From Clitoria ternatea (taxonomy: Eukaryota; Streptophyta; Magnoliopsida; Fabales; Fabaceae), in the NCBI GenBank assembly GCA_037962975.1, contig CM075675.1:9946001-10010000 (forward strand): a DNA stretch of 64,000 nucleotides, in the 5' to 3' direction. The notes beneath the pieces were generated by a model, which did not search any database, was not told the DNA's origin, and was given only the letters and a program-made list of their open reading frames with translations. Below are positions 10,305-21,577 of this stretch, piece by piece (the stretch's first letter is position 1; each line of letters starts with the position of its first letter). Position numbers and translations under genes: made by a program.

Positions 10305-11984
10305 TTAAATTTTTATCTTAGGTACCCATACTTTCTTGGGTCCTTGAAGGTTAGAATTTGATGGTACTTGCTTCCTAATCCAAATCTTGTTTGAATTTTG
10401 AATTCCATTTTCTCTTATTTTACATGTAGATGTTGTATGACCCTTTCTTCCACAGTGATAGCATTTAACAAAAGGACTAGTTGATATCTTTTGAGGTATA
10501 AAGAAATTTTTATACAATTTTTGCTTTTTAGAGGGATCAAAACCTAGTCCAGCCTTATTAAGGTGGCATCCTTGTTTTCCAAGGAGTATGTCTAGGTTGT
10601 CTCTTCCCATAGTAAATTTTGCTAAAGTATTTTTTAAATCATTGACTTCTTGAGAAAGCTTTTGACATGTAATGCATGATTGATTGCATGTGATCCTAGT
10701 TCTCAGATTGTTTTCTAGGTTTACTTTTTCTATTTTAACTTGTCCTAACTCTTCATGTAACTTTGAAACATTTTCTTCTAGATTTTGATTAATGCTTTTA
10801 ATATTTAAAAATTTCTTAGCAAGTTTTTGATATTCTTCATGAAGTTCTTCAAATGCCTCTTGCAATTCATCGAATGTAGGGTTTGAATCATTTACCTCTT
10901 CGGTGTTAGTCATTAAGCAAAGGTTAGCTTCTTCTTGATCTGATTCCTCAGAAGAGCTTAGGTCGTTGTCATCCCAAGCAATATATGCTCTTCTCTTATT
11001 TTTGAAATGCTTCTTTTCTTGTTTGTCCATATTCTTGTTTAGGGTTGGACATTCCATCTTCATATGTCCAAACTTTCCACATTCAAAACATTTTGGACCT
11101 TGATTGGCTTCGTCATTCTTTTTGAAGGGCTTTCTAAAGTTTGGTCTTCTCTGCCCTTCTTTCTTCTTAAGAAATTTATTGAACCTTCGGACTAGCATTC
11201 CAAACTCCTCTGTATCATCCGTACTTTTGTTTTCCTCCATGTTTTCATCATCACTTTCATTTGTTGTTTGTATTGAGGTTTTGAGGGCAATACTTCTTCT
11301 CTTTTTATCCCCTTCTTCATGTTGATTTAGCCTGGTTAGTTCAAGTTCATGTTCCTGTAGTTTACCAAACAGAGTAGCAAGTGACATGGTTGCCAAGTCT
11401 CCTGATTCTGATATGGCTGTTACTTTTGGTTGCCACTCCCTGTTTAAACATCTTAAAACTTTGTCAATTAAATCTTCGTTAGAGAAGGTTTTTCCTAAGC
11501 ATGCAAGATGATTGATTATGTGTGTAAATCTCTTTTGCATATCCTGTATATTTTCATTATTGTTCATCCTGAATAATTCATATTCCCTAGTTAGAGTGTT
11601 TATTCTTGATCTCTTAACTTCGGTTGTTCCCTCGTGAGTTACTTCCAAGGTATCCCACATTTCTTTTGCAGTTTTGCAATTGGATATTCTAAAGTATTCA
11701 TCCATTCCTAAGGCTGAGGTTATTATATTTTTGGCCTTGAGGTTGTATTGTACTTTTGTTTTGTCTGCATCAGTCCATTCACTTCTTGGTTTAATCATGG
11801 TTACTTCTTCAACTACTTTGGTTGGTATGAATGGACCATTCTCAATGGAGTCCCATATGTCTATATCAATAGCTTCTATGAATATTTGCATACGGGTTTT
11901 CCAGTATTGGTATCCTACACCATTAAATACAGGAGGTCTATGGATGGAATTTCCCTCGGGGAAGACAGGGTTGGGAGAGGCCAT
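10305..11984 (-). CDS. Copia gag (capsid and nucleocapsid)
   Basis: 559 aa, starting MASPNPVFPEGN just inside the primer-binding site. Residues 20-220 form the UBN2/copia-type gag domain (WKTRMQIFIEAID, AKEMWDTL). A CCHC zinc knuckle is at 299-312 (CFECGKFGHMKMEC), followed by an acidic, coiled-coil-rich region (about 340-470) and a second CCHC knuckle at 508-521 (CYHCGRKGHTTSTC). Two separated knuckles with a coiled coil between them are typical of the larger copia gags. The product forms the cytoplasmic virus-like particle and packages element RNA. The frame is intact. Confidence 0.93.
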   Translation of the reverse strand: MASPNPVFPEGNSIHRPPVFNGVGYQYWKTRMQIFIEAIDIDIWDSIENGPFIPTKVVEEVTMIKPRSEWTDADKTKVQYNLKAKNIITSALGMDEYFRISNCKTAKEMWDTLEVTHEGTTEVKRSRINTLTREYELFRMNNNENIQDMQKRFTHIINHLACLGKTFSNEDLIDKVLRCLNREWQPKVTAISESGDLATMSLATLFGKLQEHELELTRLNQHEEGDKKRRSIALKTSIQTTNESDDENMEENKSTDDTEEFGMLVRRFNKFLKKKEGQRRPNFRKPFKKNDEANQGPKCFECGKFGHMKMECPTLNKNMDKQEKKHFKNKRRAYIAWDDNDLSSSEESDQEEANLCLMTNTEEVNDSNPTFDELQEAFEELHEEYQKLAKKFLNIKSINQNLEENVSKLHEELGQVKIEKVNLENNLRTRITCNQSCITCQKLSQEVNDLKNTLAKFTMGRDNLDILLGKQGCHLNKAGLGFDPSKKQKLYKNFFIPQKISTSPFVKCYHCGRKGHTTSTCKIRENGIQNSNKIWIRKQVPSNSNLQGPKKVWVPKIKI

Positions 11985-12020
11985 TTCTACTTCTTGAAGT
12001 TTCTAAACTTTATACAAGAA

Positions 12021-12038
12021 GCTAGCTTTGATACTACT
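12021..12038 (-). other. Primer-binding site of the copia element
   Basis: On the - strand AGTAGTATCAAAGCTAGC follows the 5' LTR directly. It is close to the TGGTATCAGAGC initiator-methionine tRNA site used by plant copia elements, with the first bases changed. Confidence 0.75.
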
Positions 12039-13288
12039 TGTTATTCTAGTGGCCTCCTATAACTCGAGAGGGGGGGTGAATTGAGTTATGATAATTTTAA
12101 AATTTCTAAACGCACTTTTCTCAACTCTTAATTATGTTGTAATTAAATGTAAAAGAATATGACAGTGCACAACAGATTATAAGAAATAAAAGACAGAGTG
12201 TAGGGTTGAGAAATTTGCAAACAGTATTTATACTGGTTCGGCCAACCACTGCCTACGTCTAGTCTTCTCAAGTCACCCTTGAGGATTCCACTATTGTCAA
12301 AAATAGTACACTAGTACTTCCACACTTTGGCACAACCTTGCCCTTGTGTGAAGTATCACCAAGAGTCTCACTACTCTTGTATACAATACTTTGGGACACC
12401 TTCCCAAGCAACCAAGATTCTCACACTTTTAGTAAAGTGAACAAAGAAATACTCTCTTATTTAGAGCATATGGACAAATTGAAGAGCAATAATAAGTAGA
12501 AACTCTACTTAGAAGAATATAGCCTTTAATGGTCTTAAGAGAGAATTGGAAGAATTGGTGTGTTTTTGCAAATGATGAGCATCCCTATTTATAGAGTTAG
12601 AAAGGCCTTCAAGAGGTGTGATTTTAGTGAATAAAATAATCAAAAGGTACCTCTTGAATAAAATAATAATTTATGAAAAGATATGAGGTTTCATCCATGT
12701 TTTTCTCGAAGAGATGTAATGTTTCAGCCTTTCTGACTTGGTGGTAATCGATTACCATAAGTATGTAATCGATTACGTTAATTTAAAAACTCATCTTAAC
12801 ATGACCGTTAGTCTGTAATCGATTACAATAACCAAGTAATCGATTACTTGGTCAGTTTTTTTAAACGTTTGCTGAAACATTGACTTTTAAATCATTTTAA
12901 AACATGGTAATCGATTACTCTTTTGAGGTAATCGATTACTTTGAATCAGTTCTTAAAAAAACATGCTTTAAACCTTTTTAAGACATGGTAATCGATTACT
13001 GTTGTAACGTAATCGATTACTTGAATCAGTTTTTGAAGTTAATACGTTGAAATCTCTTTATTTTGTATTTCAAAATGTCTTTAGACCTGGTAATTGATTA
13101 CTTAACTGAGATAATCAATTACGATTATTAAAATTCAGACTTTGGTAAAATCTTAAGTCATTGATTATTATTATTTTTAATGGCCATATTTTTCTTTAAT
13201 AGAGTCTTACTATGATTCTGCCTTGGTGTTGAATCTTCATGCTTGATCTTTGGCATTTTGTCATTATCAAAATCCTTTATGGTCTTCA
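12039..13288 (-). promoter_or_regulatory. 5' LTR of the copia element
   Basis: 1,250 bp and the expected promoter end for the - strand element. It differs from the other LTR at roughly seven bases and one A of a run. It shares the GTAATCGATTAC palindrome cluster (about 12744-13125). No TATA box was assigned with confidence. Confidence 0.9.
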
Positions 13289-13499
13289 TCGGTGAACCAA
13301 GCAGGGTTCACGGGGTGTCAAGTAGGACCCCCAGCTGAAGGCCGATCCTTTAGTATCCGGATACTAGGCGTCAGTTTGTATGAGAGTCAGTGGTGATGCT
13401 TATATTATTGATTGTGATATGTGTGTGTGATTGATTGTACTTTCCGACTGCTGTTTATTACATTTTCTGAGTATGAATTGATATATTTGCTGAGTAAAT

Positions 13500-13859
13500 T
13501 GCTATAATTTCCGAATGAGACTTGTTATATATATATATATGCTGAGCGTGATTGGTTATAATGCTGAGTGAAATTTGTTATTAAGTTGCTGAGTGAAATT
13601 CGTTATCATGTTTGCAGAGTATGATGTGTCATAATTGTCGGGTATGATTCGAGAAAGGGATGAAAATGCAACCGGACGGAACTTATATATATATATAACT
13701 TGTTAAATTCCGTTCTATATTAATTATGATGCCAAACACTCACCATTGCTGTTGTTTTCAATTTAGTAACCAGTGACAGGGAGGAGGTCGGAGCCCTGGA
13801 GGCGCGCCAAGCGGGAGATCGATGCCAAGGCCCGAGTGAATTTGAATAAACTGTGTAAT

Positions 13860-13894
<35 letters not shown>

Positions 13895-14440
13895 ATGAGT
13901 TTCCGAGTGTAGAACTAAGTGTGAGCTGGTGTGTTAATTGAATGAATGTGAATTTATGTTGTTAGATGATTGGTATTAATTTTCGTGTGTTTGTTGTAGC
14001 AAAGCCGATTACCGGGCGAATCTTTCCCGAGAGGATTTATTCCTGTCCGAGCGAGGGCCAGTCGGTTTGATATCCGTTTTATCTCTGTGGGAATTTCTCG
14101 TTCCTTTTCCGAGTGAAGAATAACTGAGAGACCCCCTTCTGGGTGGAAGGTTAGAATGTCCCGAGTGAGATTGGCCGGGAGAATGTTCCGAGTAATGAAG
14201 AGTAAAATACTCCCGAGTGAAAATAGAGTGGAATACTCCCGAGTGAAAATAGAGTAGAATATTTCTGAGTGAAAATGGAGTATAATATTTCCGAGTGAAG
14301 AAAGAGCATAACTATTCTGAGTGAAGAAAAAGGTATGACTATTTCGAGTGAGTTAGGGCCTAGAGAGCGCCTTCCGAGTGAGGTAAGGTTAAGGTGTTTT
14401 CCGAGTGACAGAAGATCGAGTGAAACCCTTTTGCCGAGTG
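13500..14440 (+). repeat. Dispersed CCGAGTGA motif array in solo LTR copy A
   Basis: CCGAGTGA, CTGAGTGA or GCTGAGTG recurs about twenty times, often followed by AAAT, with spacing of 15-40 bp. The same motif, inverted (TCACTCGG), is spread through copy B at 38850-39900. Confidence 0.85.
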
Positions 14441-14584
14441 AAACCCCGACTTGTGTCTCCCGTGTGCATCTTGCTCGCTCAGATTTAACGTGTGGCATTC
14501 GCTCAAGCGAGTCGGCGCTCGCTTAAGCGACTTTCGGATTTCGCCTAGATACCTTAGGGTCTCGCTCAGGCGAATGACCCCCTG

Positions 14585-14949
14585 TCTTCTTCTTCTTCTT
14601 CTTCTTCTTCTTCTTCTTCTTCTTCTTCTTCTTCTTCTTCTTCTTCTTCTTCTTCTTCTTCTTCTTCTTCTTCTTCTTCTTCTTCTTCTTCTTCTTCTTC
14701 TTCTTCTTCTTCTTCTTCTTCTTCTTCTTCTTCTTCTTCTTCTTCTTCTTCTTCTTCTTCTTCTTCTTCTTCTTCTTCTTCTTCTTCTTCTTCTTCTTCT
14801 TCTTCTTCTTCTTCTTCTTCTTCTTCTTCTTCTTCTTCTTCTTCTTCTTCTTCTTCTTCTTCTTCTTCTTCTTCTTCTTCTTCTTCTTCTCCTCCTCCTC
14901 CTCCTCCTTCTTCTTCTTCTTCTTCTCCTCCTCCCTCCTCCTCCTCCTG
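14585..14949 (+). repeat. Long (TTC)n trinucleotide tract
   Basis: About 306 bp of pure TTC/GAA (roughly 100 units) to 14890, then a mixed CTC/TTC tail. The matching position in copy B (about 38690-38700) has only a GGAAGGAAG stub. Poly-Leu and poly-Arg reading frames over it are artefacts. Confidence 0.98.
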
Positions 14950-16839
14950 TTTTTAACTCCACTTTATTAAAGGATGTGTTTCCGATCGGATAATATTTTG
15001 TATATGCTCTTATCATTATTTTGAATATATTTAAGCGAATACTATTTTATATCAAGACCAAGTTGAATCATTTCCGATCGGTTGTTACTTTTAACATACT
15101 TTCATTAAAGGATTTATTTTCGACGGGTTTTGTTTATACTGAGTATGATTTTATTATTTAGAATGTAACTAAAAGAAGTAAATATTATTTTACATCAAGG
15201 CCGAGTGGATTGTTTATTAAGGGAAGTAAATATTATTTTATATTAAGATCTAAATTTTTATTAAACGCGAAAATTTTATTGTGGAAATAATTAATCGGGT
15301 GTAAATAAAAAGGTAAATCGACCTAGGATGTTACATTAATAACATCATCTCGCCAGTACGTCTTACTGGGGAGGAATGATCTTCGTGGAATACTAGTGCA
15401 GCCGGAGTCCTTTCAAGTTCTTGTAACCAGTTAGGGGTATATGGACCGTAAAAATCACAATAGGGATCCAAACCACATGCCCGAATGTGAGCACATTGGG
15501 TTAGAACTTGCACCACACAGCCATAGAAACGTTCGTTCTCGTCAAAGTACTCCTGGCTGGTCATGAACTATCCGACATTGGGTGCTACACCGAGCCATTG
15601 GATGCCCAAACCCGAAGTACTACCAAGGTCCTTTTACTAAACCTAAAATGTGTCCATTCTCCAGTGTACCCCAACATTGTAATGCAACTGGCCATAGTAC
15701 AACAACATTTCACAATGCAATGATGCATGAATGCTTATCATTTCTTACTCTTTATTATTATTATCTCATAGGTACTGGGTAGGGGTCCTTACGTTAATGG
15801 TTCATTATCCTTAAAGGTGTAACCCATCACTATTTTCTAACACATTCCTTCCTTTAAAATAGATCTTCAAACCTGTTGATTTCCTAAACCTTTGAACCAA
15901 TAGTTTTCTTAAAGCATTTAAGACATTGAAAAAGTCTTAACTCGTTTGCAATAACATTTCTTGAAAACCTCAGAAGTGCTTTCAACATCCCAATTATAAG
16001 ATACATTCTCTTAAAATTAAAAACCTTAAAAGAGTAATTTTTAGAAATATCTTTTTCATTAGAAAATCCCAATTTAAAAACTTCAAAAATCCAAAACCAC
16101 TTAACTCTTAAAATTCCATACATATAAAATAAGGAAAACATTAAAAATTGTCCAAAGATAGAAGATAATTTAAAACCATTAACATCCATTCTTCTTCATA
16201 CCTAAACATTTCACCCCTTTATTAAGGACAATGACCATTACATACTCATAACTCATTTTCATTTCCATTCTCAAGGAATCATCAAACCCATTATCACAAT
16301 TTTCAAACCATGAGGGTTAAAGGCATTATGCCTATACATCATATAGCTCTTAATTATATCTCATTTAAATTCCTTTCTTGGACCTACCGAAACTAAACTA
16401 ATTTTTCATTTTTATCAGTCAATTTATCATCTTAGATTCATATAATTCACAGCAAATCTCAATCACAAGTCAGTAAAACATATGCACATTCACACAATCA
16501 GGCTCATCAAAGTTTCACAACAATCATTAGACAATTTAATAACACATTCTACTATCACTAACAATTAAAACTCATCAATCAAGCTTCATTATCATATTAA
16601 ATCTAATTCATTTATAACCCAAAAAAACCACACACATTCAACTACACATCAATTCCATTTGCACAACATAACCCACCATTGTCAATCAAGCATTTCAACC
16701 CACAAAATCAATGAACCTCCCACATCACAGTTTATCACTCAAGAACATCACAACATTAAATCTTTTAGCTAGCTTATACAAGAATTAAAATCCCACCTAA
16801 CAACACTCTTTACACCCAAAAGTCTTAACACAAACTTCA

Positions 16840-17070
16840 ATTGTTTTTAACACCTAAAAATTTAACCTTTATCACTCTTAAAAATTCTAATTTTAAGACC
16901 ACTAGGTTTTTGACTTTTAACACCTATTTTTAGCTTTAACACCTATTGCTTTTGATTTTTAACACCTATTGTTTTCAGTTTTTAACATCTACTATTTTCA
17001 GCTTTTAACACCTATAATTTTTTATTTTTAATACCATTAGTTTTAGCTTTTAACACCATTTCATTTAATA
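16840..17070 (+). repeat. Degenerate tandem repeat
   Basis: TTTTTAACACCTATTG-like units of 25-30 bp repeat about eight times with much divergence, in the right arm of the outer LTR-like unit. Confidence 0.75.
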
Positions 17071-19370
17071 CTTCTTGACTTCCAAAAATATCATACACAT
17101 AATATATCTAAGTAAACATTCATTTTCCAATGACAATTCATCATTAATCCATCCAACATATACCTCCAAATAACAAAATATTCATACATTCATCAAATGC
17201 TTCACGACCATGAGTGATATCCACGCACAAATTTTTCTAAAAATCAAGACATGTTACAATTCATCAAGTATGCATTTTAGGACCTCAAAATCATCACTCG
17301 TGCCATTTCGATAAATAAATCCTTATCTTCTCACTAGGTAGCTCTCAGCCACAACATCACCATAATGCAAAATCATTAATTTTTTCCAAGATTTCCTAAC
17401 ACGCACACACACATGCAAACCAACTTCATAACCACCATTAAAGTCATAAGCATTATCACCACCACCGACCATGCACACATCAAAATCAAGGATTTAAACA
17501 TCATAAATCATCATGCAACACCTTAAATATTCAAGTTTCATCATCAATTCTACATGCATGACCATGGATCAAGATTTAATGGGTTATGCATCTTCCTTTA
17601 CCTAAGGCAAGCTCAAGGTTTAGAGAAGATGAAGGGTGATGCCTTTGCTTTTCCTCAAAGCTTTCCAAATGGCATCTCCAAGCTTCATAGTGAGGTGTTA
17701 TGATGCTGCCATGGTGAGGAGAAAAGGAAAGGCTCCACCTTGGCCATGGTGGTGCTCTCAGGCGTGAGAAGAGAAGAGGGGCTCCCAACCTCACAATGAT
17801 GCTGAAAATGATAGGATAATGACATGCATGTAGGGTTTTGAAGGTTTGGAAGCTGAAATAGAAACGTGCACCATGAGGGGGTACTCTCGGGTTTGCTAGG
17901 AAAAAAGAGAGGATAAGGAGATTTCGGTGGCCTTGAGAGGAAGGGGAACATGCCATGATGAGGGGGAAAGGAGGGTGGTGCTGGACGTAGAGGGGAGGGG
18001 GAGAAAAGTGGAAGATGGTGGCTGATAGAGAAGCTCAAGTGGTGGTGGTGTAGGTGACGCGCAGGAAAAGGAGAAAGAAGCAAGCTTTCTTTTCCTTAGG
18101 CAACAAGGAGAGTAAAGTTAGGGTTTGAAAAATGGGAGAAGAAAAAGGTATTTATAGAAATAGGAAGAGTGAGGGTTGTGGTGGTGTGTACCGAGTGAAA
18201 GGGAAAAGAGATAAGGTATACAAAATTTAATTTTAGCAAGGTTTTAACTTAGGAACAAAAATAAATTTGGAACAAGACATGTAACCAATAGGAACAAGCA
18301 TGGCTGCATAGGAAATTTAATTTGCAAAAGACAAGACATAAAGGGTCTTAGAAGATACAAAAAGAAATTTTAGGAGATTTGGTTCTGCTTTCACATCAAA
18401 AGGTTCAAGGATCAAATAAATATTTTAATGCAAAGTTGTCAGAATTTGAAGAAGATATTATGAATTATACAATTAATTCTAGGATGAGAATTTGTAAAAA
18501 TGACCAACATGAAAGTTTTATATATTTTCCCTCTCTTCGAAACAAGCTAGAGCAACAAATTTTCTAATATTAGGAGGGAAAGATATGCCCTGAACACCGA
18601 AGGTTGTCCAGAGTTGAAACGAGTTTGCATGCAACATTTTAAAATTAAAGCTGGGCAAAAATGTTGAGGAATTAAATTTTAAGATCTTTATCAAAGTTGT
18701 AGGTAATTTAGTTAAGAAAATTACAAAAAAAATAACAAAGCAATTTCGATCATGAATGAAGAAACTATGACTAAAATACTAACAGGTTTAGGGTTTAAAG
18801 TAAAACAAGAAGAGTCGAGGTCCGATTCGACTTTCAGAAAGACCAAAAGTACACATGAAATGTATATTCGATCAAACATTAGGGACTCATACCATTCATC
18901 TCACCTCAAGACTTCTGTCACCTTTTGTTACTTGATTCGGTTCCCGGCTCTGCTTCCGACGTTATTCTTTGACGAGCACATCCTTCGAGATATTTTCTAG
19001 AATCTTTATTATTCTTATAAACATCATATCACCATGTCATGTCACTAATCGACATCACATTAATTAATATTCACTTTACATCACCATCATTATTCTTATT
19101 TCTCTTAATTAATCACTTAAATAATTACTAATTAATAATTCCCCCTCATATTTTATTCTACTCAATTTATTTAACCATCATTATTCATCAAGTCACCATA
19201 TTACAACACATACTTGGGGCCTTACTACCCTTATAAACACCACATATGCACTGGCCGGAGCCCACAAAACCATAAACATCATGTATCACATCACTAACAC
19301 ACCATTGACCGAAGTCATGAACACAAACAAATATCTTCCTATAACTACATCACACAAATGTTACAATTTT

Positions 19371-20548
19371 AATTTAATTTCTATTTATTTTATTTTCACT
19401 CAATTTTTTTTACTTCGTATTTCACTCTTCCTTCCAAAGGAGCATATGAAATTCGATCTAAAAGATCATGTTTGTTTTTGGATGTTCGGTTATTAATTGA
19501 TCAAATATCATGTTATAGTGAGACAAATATTAAAATTGAGACACGTATATAATTAATTTGTTACGTTACAAGTGATGGAATTCTTATAAAAAAGAATACA
19601 AGTGATAGAAAGAAAATTTTTGATATATATTGATGAAAATTGAAAAGACAACCAAAAAAGTAGAAGCCTAACCTGCCAACAAAAGATTCAACCATAATAA
19701 GCATTCGATTTGCGCATATTTAAATATTATTATCATTATTTATTTTTTTATACCCAATGATCTAATAACAAATTTTTTCTTGAAGTTAAACTTATATAAA
19801 ATAATTATCAAGTAGTTATAAAATATTGTTTTATACCTGCTATCATATTTAAATTCTATGATATCCATATGTAAATACTAACCTAATGGTAGATCTTTCT
19901 CCAATATGGAGACTATAACTCAACGTGCGCATTTGTTCAACCCCTTTAGTTTTTAGTTTTTTGCTTTCATATTACATCATCTATTGCATCAGATTTATCA
20001 TGTATTTATTTCCTATCGTTTTCATATTTAAAGTAAACATCTTTCAGATTATAAACACTTAAAATTAAAGGTGTTTTATAAACATTTTCTATCTCAATTA
20101 AGGTATTTTTAGATGTTTAAGATGTTCATCTAAACATAAAAGAGTCATCTCTATTTCGAAACGTTATATTTTATACTTTTAATTAAAACAAAATACATTA
20201 AAAAAACCATTAAATCATGTACCCTAAACAATTTACCAAAATGTTCTATCATGTCAGTCTAATTATTGAGTGTCATTCTTTCGTTCTGACTCAAGTACAC
20301 AAAAAAATATTATTATTTATGAGGTTATCTAATAAATATTTGACAAATATAAAAATTAATAAGAATTTAGAAGAGTTAAAATGATATAATATTATATTTA
20401 TTAATATATGTTGTTTTCTGTTAATTGAGACAAATAATTCCAGAGCATATATATCATAATTTCTTGGAGTTCACCGCTTCATGTACTTACTCACTTGATT
20501 ATTTGTCCTGAAAGTGTTATGTAAAAACCTTTAAATTTGTTAACTTTG
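19371..20548. other. AT-rich intergenic DNA
   Basis: No coding signal or recognisable repeat between the outer LTR-like unit and the CACTA transposon. Confidence 0.5.
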
Positions 20549-21225
20549 AATCACTAGTGGAAAAATGGCTTTTTACACCGGTCCTTTTTGGCTTTTTACA
20601 CCGGTTCTAGGACCGGTGTGGATGGAGCCAGTGAGAAAAATATGGACTTTTTACACCGGTCTTGGGACCGGTGAGAAAAACTTTTTTTACACCGGTCTTG
20701 TTTAAAACACCCGGTATAAAAAATAATAATTACACCGGTTTTGTCCAAAATAACCGGCATAAAAACAATTAATCACACCGGTCCTTTTTTAGACCGGTAC
20801 AAATTAAGACTTTTCTCACCGGTTGTTTCGTTTTGGCCCGGTACAAAAATTAACTTTTCTCACCGGTCCATTTGTTTATGCCCGGTACAAAATATGGACT
20901 TTTCGCACCGGTCCATTTGTTACGCCCGGTACAAAAAATACACCTTTTTTAATTTTTAATTCAGTATATTTCATTCCTTGGCCATTCCAATTCAGTATAC
21001 TTTCATTATAATTTTAAAAAACATCAACTTCAAAATCATATAATGAAAAATTAAGCTAAAAGAGACATTAGACATCACTAAAATTTGATTATGTTGAATG
21101 CCAATATTTTCTTCTAATTCCTTTCTCTTAAACTTGTTCTTTACAACTAGAAAAATATTGTGCACATACAATAGAAAACAGAACATATAAGGAAAAAAGG
21201 TTTCTTCAATGACCAAGAACATATA

Positions 21226-21577
21226 ACCGAATAAGGACTACCACCACCTCCAGTCCCATCTTGAGGCAAGTAGGGTGCCATCAGTGACCTTCCCTGCTGC
21301 AAATGCCCCCTATGGATTACACCAAGCCCAGTCGTAGTACTAAATTTGGCCCAATTGGTAGCTCTGCTCAACCAATCCTAAAATTTACAAGGGATAAAAA
21401 GATATTAACAGAAAGCAATCAAAATGTATGGGAAGCTGTAAGAAGAGGAGATAAAAAGACGATAAACTATCATAACTGACCAAATTTTCCCTTAGGAAAG
21501 TATCCAGAGTTATTCCAGCATGCATTATTGCATTAGCGTATATCGTGGCACTGTGGTAGACACTATTCCTCATCTCC
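21226..21577 (-). pseudogene. RPN2: Captured fragment of RPN2, 26S proteasome regulatory subunit 1
   Basis: Two exon-like blocks on the - strand: about 21577-21480 (EMRNSVYHSATIYANAIMHA then TLDTFLREN) and about 21377-21226 (DWLSRATNWAKF, GLGVIHRGHLQQGRSLMAP, GGGGSPYS). These are recalled matches to a highly conserved stretch of RPN2/PSMD1, the scaffold subunit of the proteasome lid-base particle. The second block starts after a plausible AG acceptor and leaves the family sequence after SPYS. Fewer than 90 of about 1,000 residues are present, so it cannot encode a working subunit. A further - strand phrase, DDVQMTEGDTPS near 21820, may be another RPN2 piece. Confidence 0.85.

Larger units (their letters stand above)
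3790..13288 (-). mobile_element. Complete Ty1/copia LTR retrotransposon with an extra ORF
   Basis: A 9,499-bp element on the - strand flanked by TCGGT (3785-3789 and 13289-13293). Its LTRs are at 3790-5040 and 12039-13288. Order in its own direction: 5' LTR, primer-binding site, gag (11984-10305), protease-integrase-RT-RNase H (10304-7243), third ORF (6537-5476), polypurine tract, 3' LTR. Integrase lies before RT, which defines copia. The LTRs differ by only about 7 substitutions and one 1-base indel by eye, so the insertion is recent. Pol is nonetheless damaged near its end, so this copy is probably not autonomous. The element sits inside solo LTR copy A. Confidence 0.95.
2609..15335. mobile_element. 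Solo LTR, 3-kb gypsy-type family, copy A (split by the copia element)
   Basis: It starts TGTAACATCC at 2609 and ends GGATGTTACA at 15335, with TTAAT duplicated at 2604-2608 and 15336-15340. Subtracting the copia insertion leaves about 3.2 kb. A second copy of the family lies in the opposite orientation at 38468-41425, and the two match along their length, including the terminal regions, the ATCCGGATACTA stretch and the many CCGAGTGA motifs. No coding domain is present. The length and the TGTAACATCC end resemble Tekay/Del-type gypsy LTRs, which is inference. Confidence 0.85.
997..19365. mobile_element. Outer LTR-like unit, probable solo LTR of a large gypsy element, split by later insertions
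   Basis: It starts TGTAACACCC at 997 and ends AAATGTTACA at 19365, the inverted TG...CA ends of an LTR. The 5 bases on each side are identical (ATTTT at 992-996 and 19366-19370). Removing the nested insertion at 2609-15335 and its duplication leaves about 5.6 kb. No gag or pol domain was recognised in 997-2603 or 15341-19365, and no internal second LTR was seen, so a solo LTR or a non-autonomous element is most likely. LTRs this long occur in legume Ogre/Tat elements; that assignment is inference. Short ORFs at 1628-1988, 15331-15564 and 17576-18083 look like no known protein. Confidence 0.7.

Noticed and set aside
14360..15016. Poly-Arg and poly-Leu ORFs over the TTC tract on both strands
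   Set aside because: They are translations of a triplet microsatellite, which is open in several frames by composition.
15331..15564. 77-aa - strand ORF (MTSQEYFDENERFYG)
   Set aside because: Looks protein-like in composition but crosses the border of the inserted solo LTR, so it cannot be one gene.
17576..18083. Two overlapping - strand ORFs of 126 and 132 aa
   Set aside because: Low-complexity Pro/Ser/His composition in LTR-like DNA, no family match and no splice or start context.
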